A DNA stretch of 5,510 nucleotides, taken from the NCBI GenBank assembly GCA_002339015.1, contig DDJC01000020.1, positions 65,588-71,097 on the forward strand, read 5' to 3'. Shown piece by piece: positions 5,366-5,510 of the stretch (positions within the stretch are counted from its first letter, which is position 1; each line of letters starts with the position of its first letter). Under the pieces are notes generated by a model. It ran no database searches. It saw nothing but the letters and a program-made list of their open reading frames with translations, and was not told where the DNA came from. This stretch comes from Burkholderiales bacterium UBA1834 (GTDB lineage: Bacteria; Pseudomonadota; Gammaproteobacteria; Burkholderiales; Burkholderiaceae_C). Made by a program: the position numbers and the translations under genes.

Positions 5366-5510
5366 ATGGCTGCTTTCGACGTTCTCCCCGTGATCATGGC
5401 CGGCGGCTCCGGCACCCGCCTGTGGCCGCTCTCGCGCGAGACCTACCCCAAGCAGTTCCTGCCGCTGACCGGTACGCTGACCATGCTGCAGGCAACCTGG
5501 CACCGCGCCG
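5366..5510 (+). CDS. manC: ManC/CpsB-type mannose-1-phosphate guanylyltransferase (partial, C-terminus off the right edge)
   Basis: Only the first 48 codons are present, reading MAAFDVLPVIMAGGSGTRLW and continuing PLSRETYPKQFLPL. The GGSGTRLWPLSR...PKQF signature (13-31) is the nucleotide-binding and pyrophosphorylase motif of GDP-mannose pyrophosphorylases of the ManC/AlgA/CpsB group. The enzyme makes GDP-mannose from mannose-1-phosphate and GTP, the precursor for mannose, fucose and related residues in exopolysaccharides. Whether it carries the fused C-terminal mannose-6-phosphate isomerase (cupin) domain of the type II enzymes cannot be seen. It lies 49 bases after galE on the same strand and probably shares its operon. 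No clear Shine-Dalgarno precedes the ATG (TTACCACTGTC), so the start, although well placed before the signature, is less sure than the identity. Confidence 0.93.
   Translation, partial: MAAFDVLPVIMAGGSGTRLWPLSRETYPKQFLPLTGTLTMLQATWHRA

Overview
The base composition and gene content point to a high-GC betaproteobacterium, probably a Burkholderiales of the Leptothrix / Rubrivivax / Aquabacterium / Roseateles type. That taxonomic guess is inference; no RNA gene or marker confirms it. The window holds the junction between a ubiquinone-biosynthesis block on the minus strand (ubiJ-ubiB, about 1-1410) and the start of an exopolysaccharide (EPS) cluster on the plus strand (1610 to the right edge and beyond).

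Left block: ubiB runs off the left edge (its N-terminal 278 residues are visible). It is preceded, 11 bases away on the same strand, by ubiJ. Together they supply an atypical ABC1/ADCK-type kinase-like protein and an SCP2-domain lipid-binding factor of aerobic ubiquinone synthesis. About 200 bases of non-coding DNA (1411-1609) separate ubiJ from the divergent EPS genes. This interval carries a minus-strand -10-like hexamer placed so that the ubiJ transcript could be leaderless. It also carries an interrupted palindrome and a near-consensus sigma-54 (-24/-12) element facing the EPS genes, with exactly 10 bases between its GG and GC.

Right block: four plus-strand genes read like one operon. A WcaJ-type undecaprenyl-phosphate glucose-1-phosphate transferase (464 aa) would start the lipid-linked repeat unit at the inner membrane. 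An EpsL-type outer-membrane beta-barrel protein (about 410 aa, signal peptide) would act at the cell surface. GalE would interconvert UDP-glucose and UDP-galactose, and the N-terminus of a ManC/CpsB-type GDP-mannose pyrophosphorylase enters the right edge. The precursor genes suggest a polymer drawing on glucose/galactose and mannose or GDP-mannose-derived sugars. Polymerase, flippase, chain-length and glycosyltransferase genes are expected beyond the right edge but are not visible.

The least ordinary features are the sigma-54 element upstream of the EPS genes, the sharp GC drop across epsL and the first third of galE (sampled 60-base stretches of about 38-55% against 60-78% in sampled flanking genes), the abutting epsL stop and galE start (TGAATG), and a GxxGxxA NAD-binding loop in GalE. 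No CRISPR array, insertion sequence, tRNA or rRNA was seen. I saw no clearly undescribed system; the promoter architecture is the best lead.
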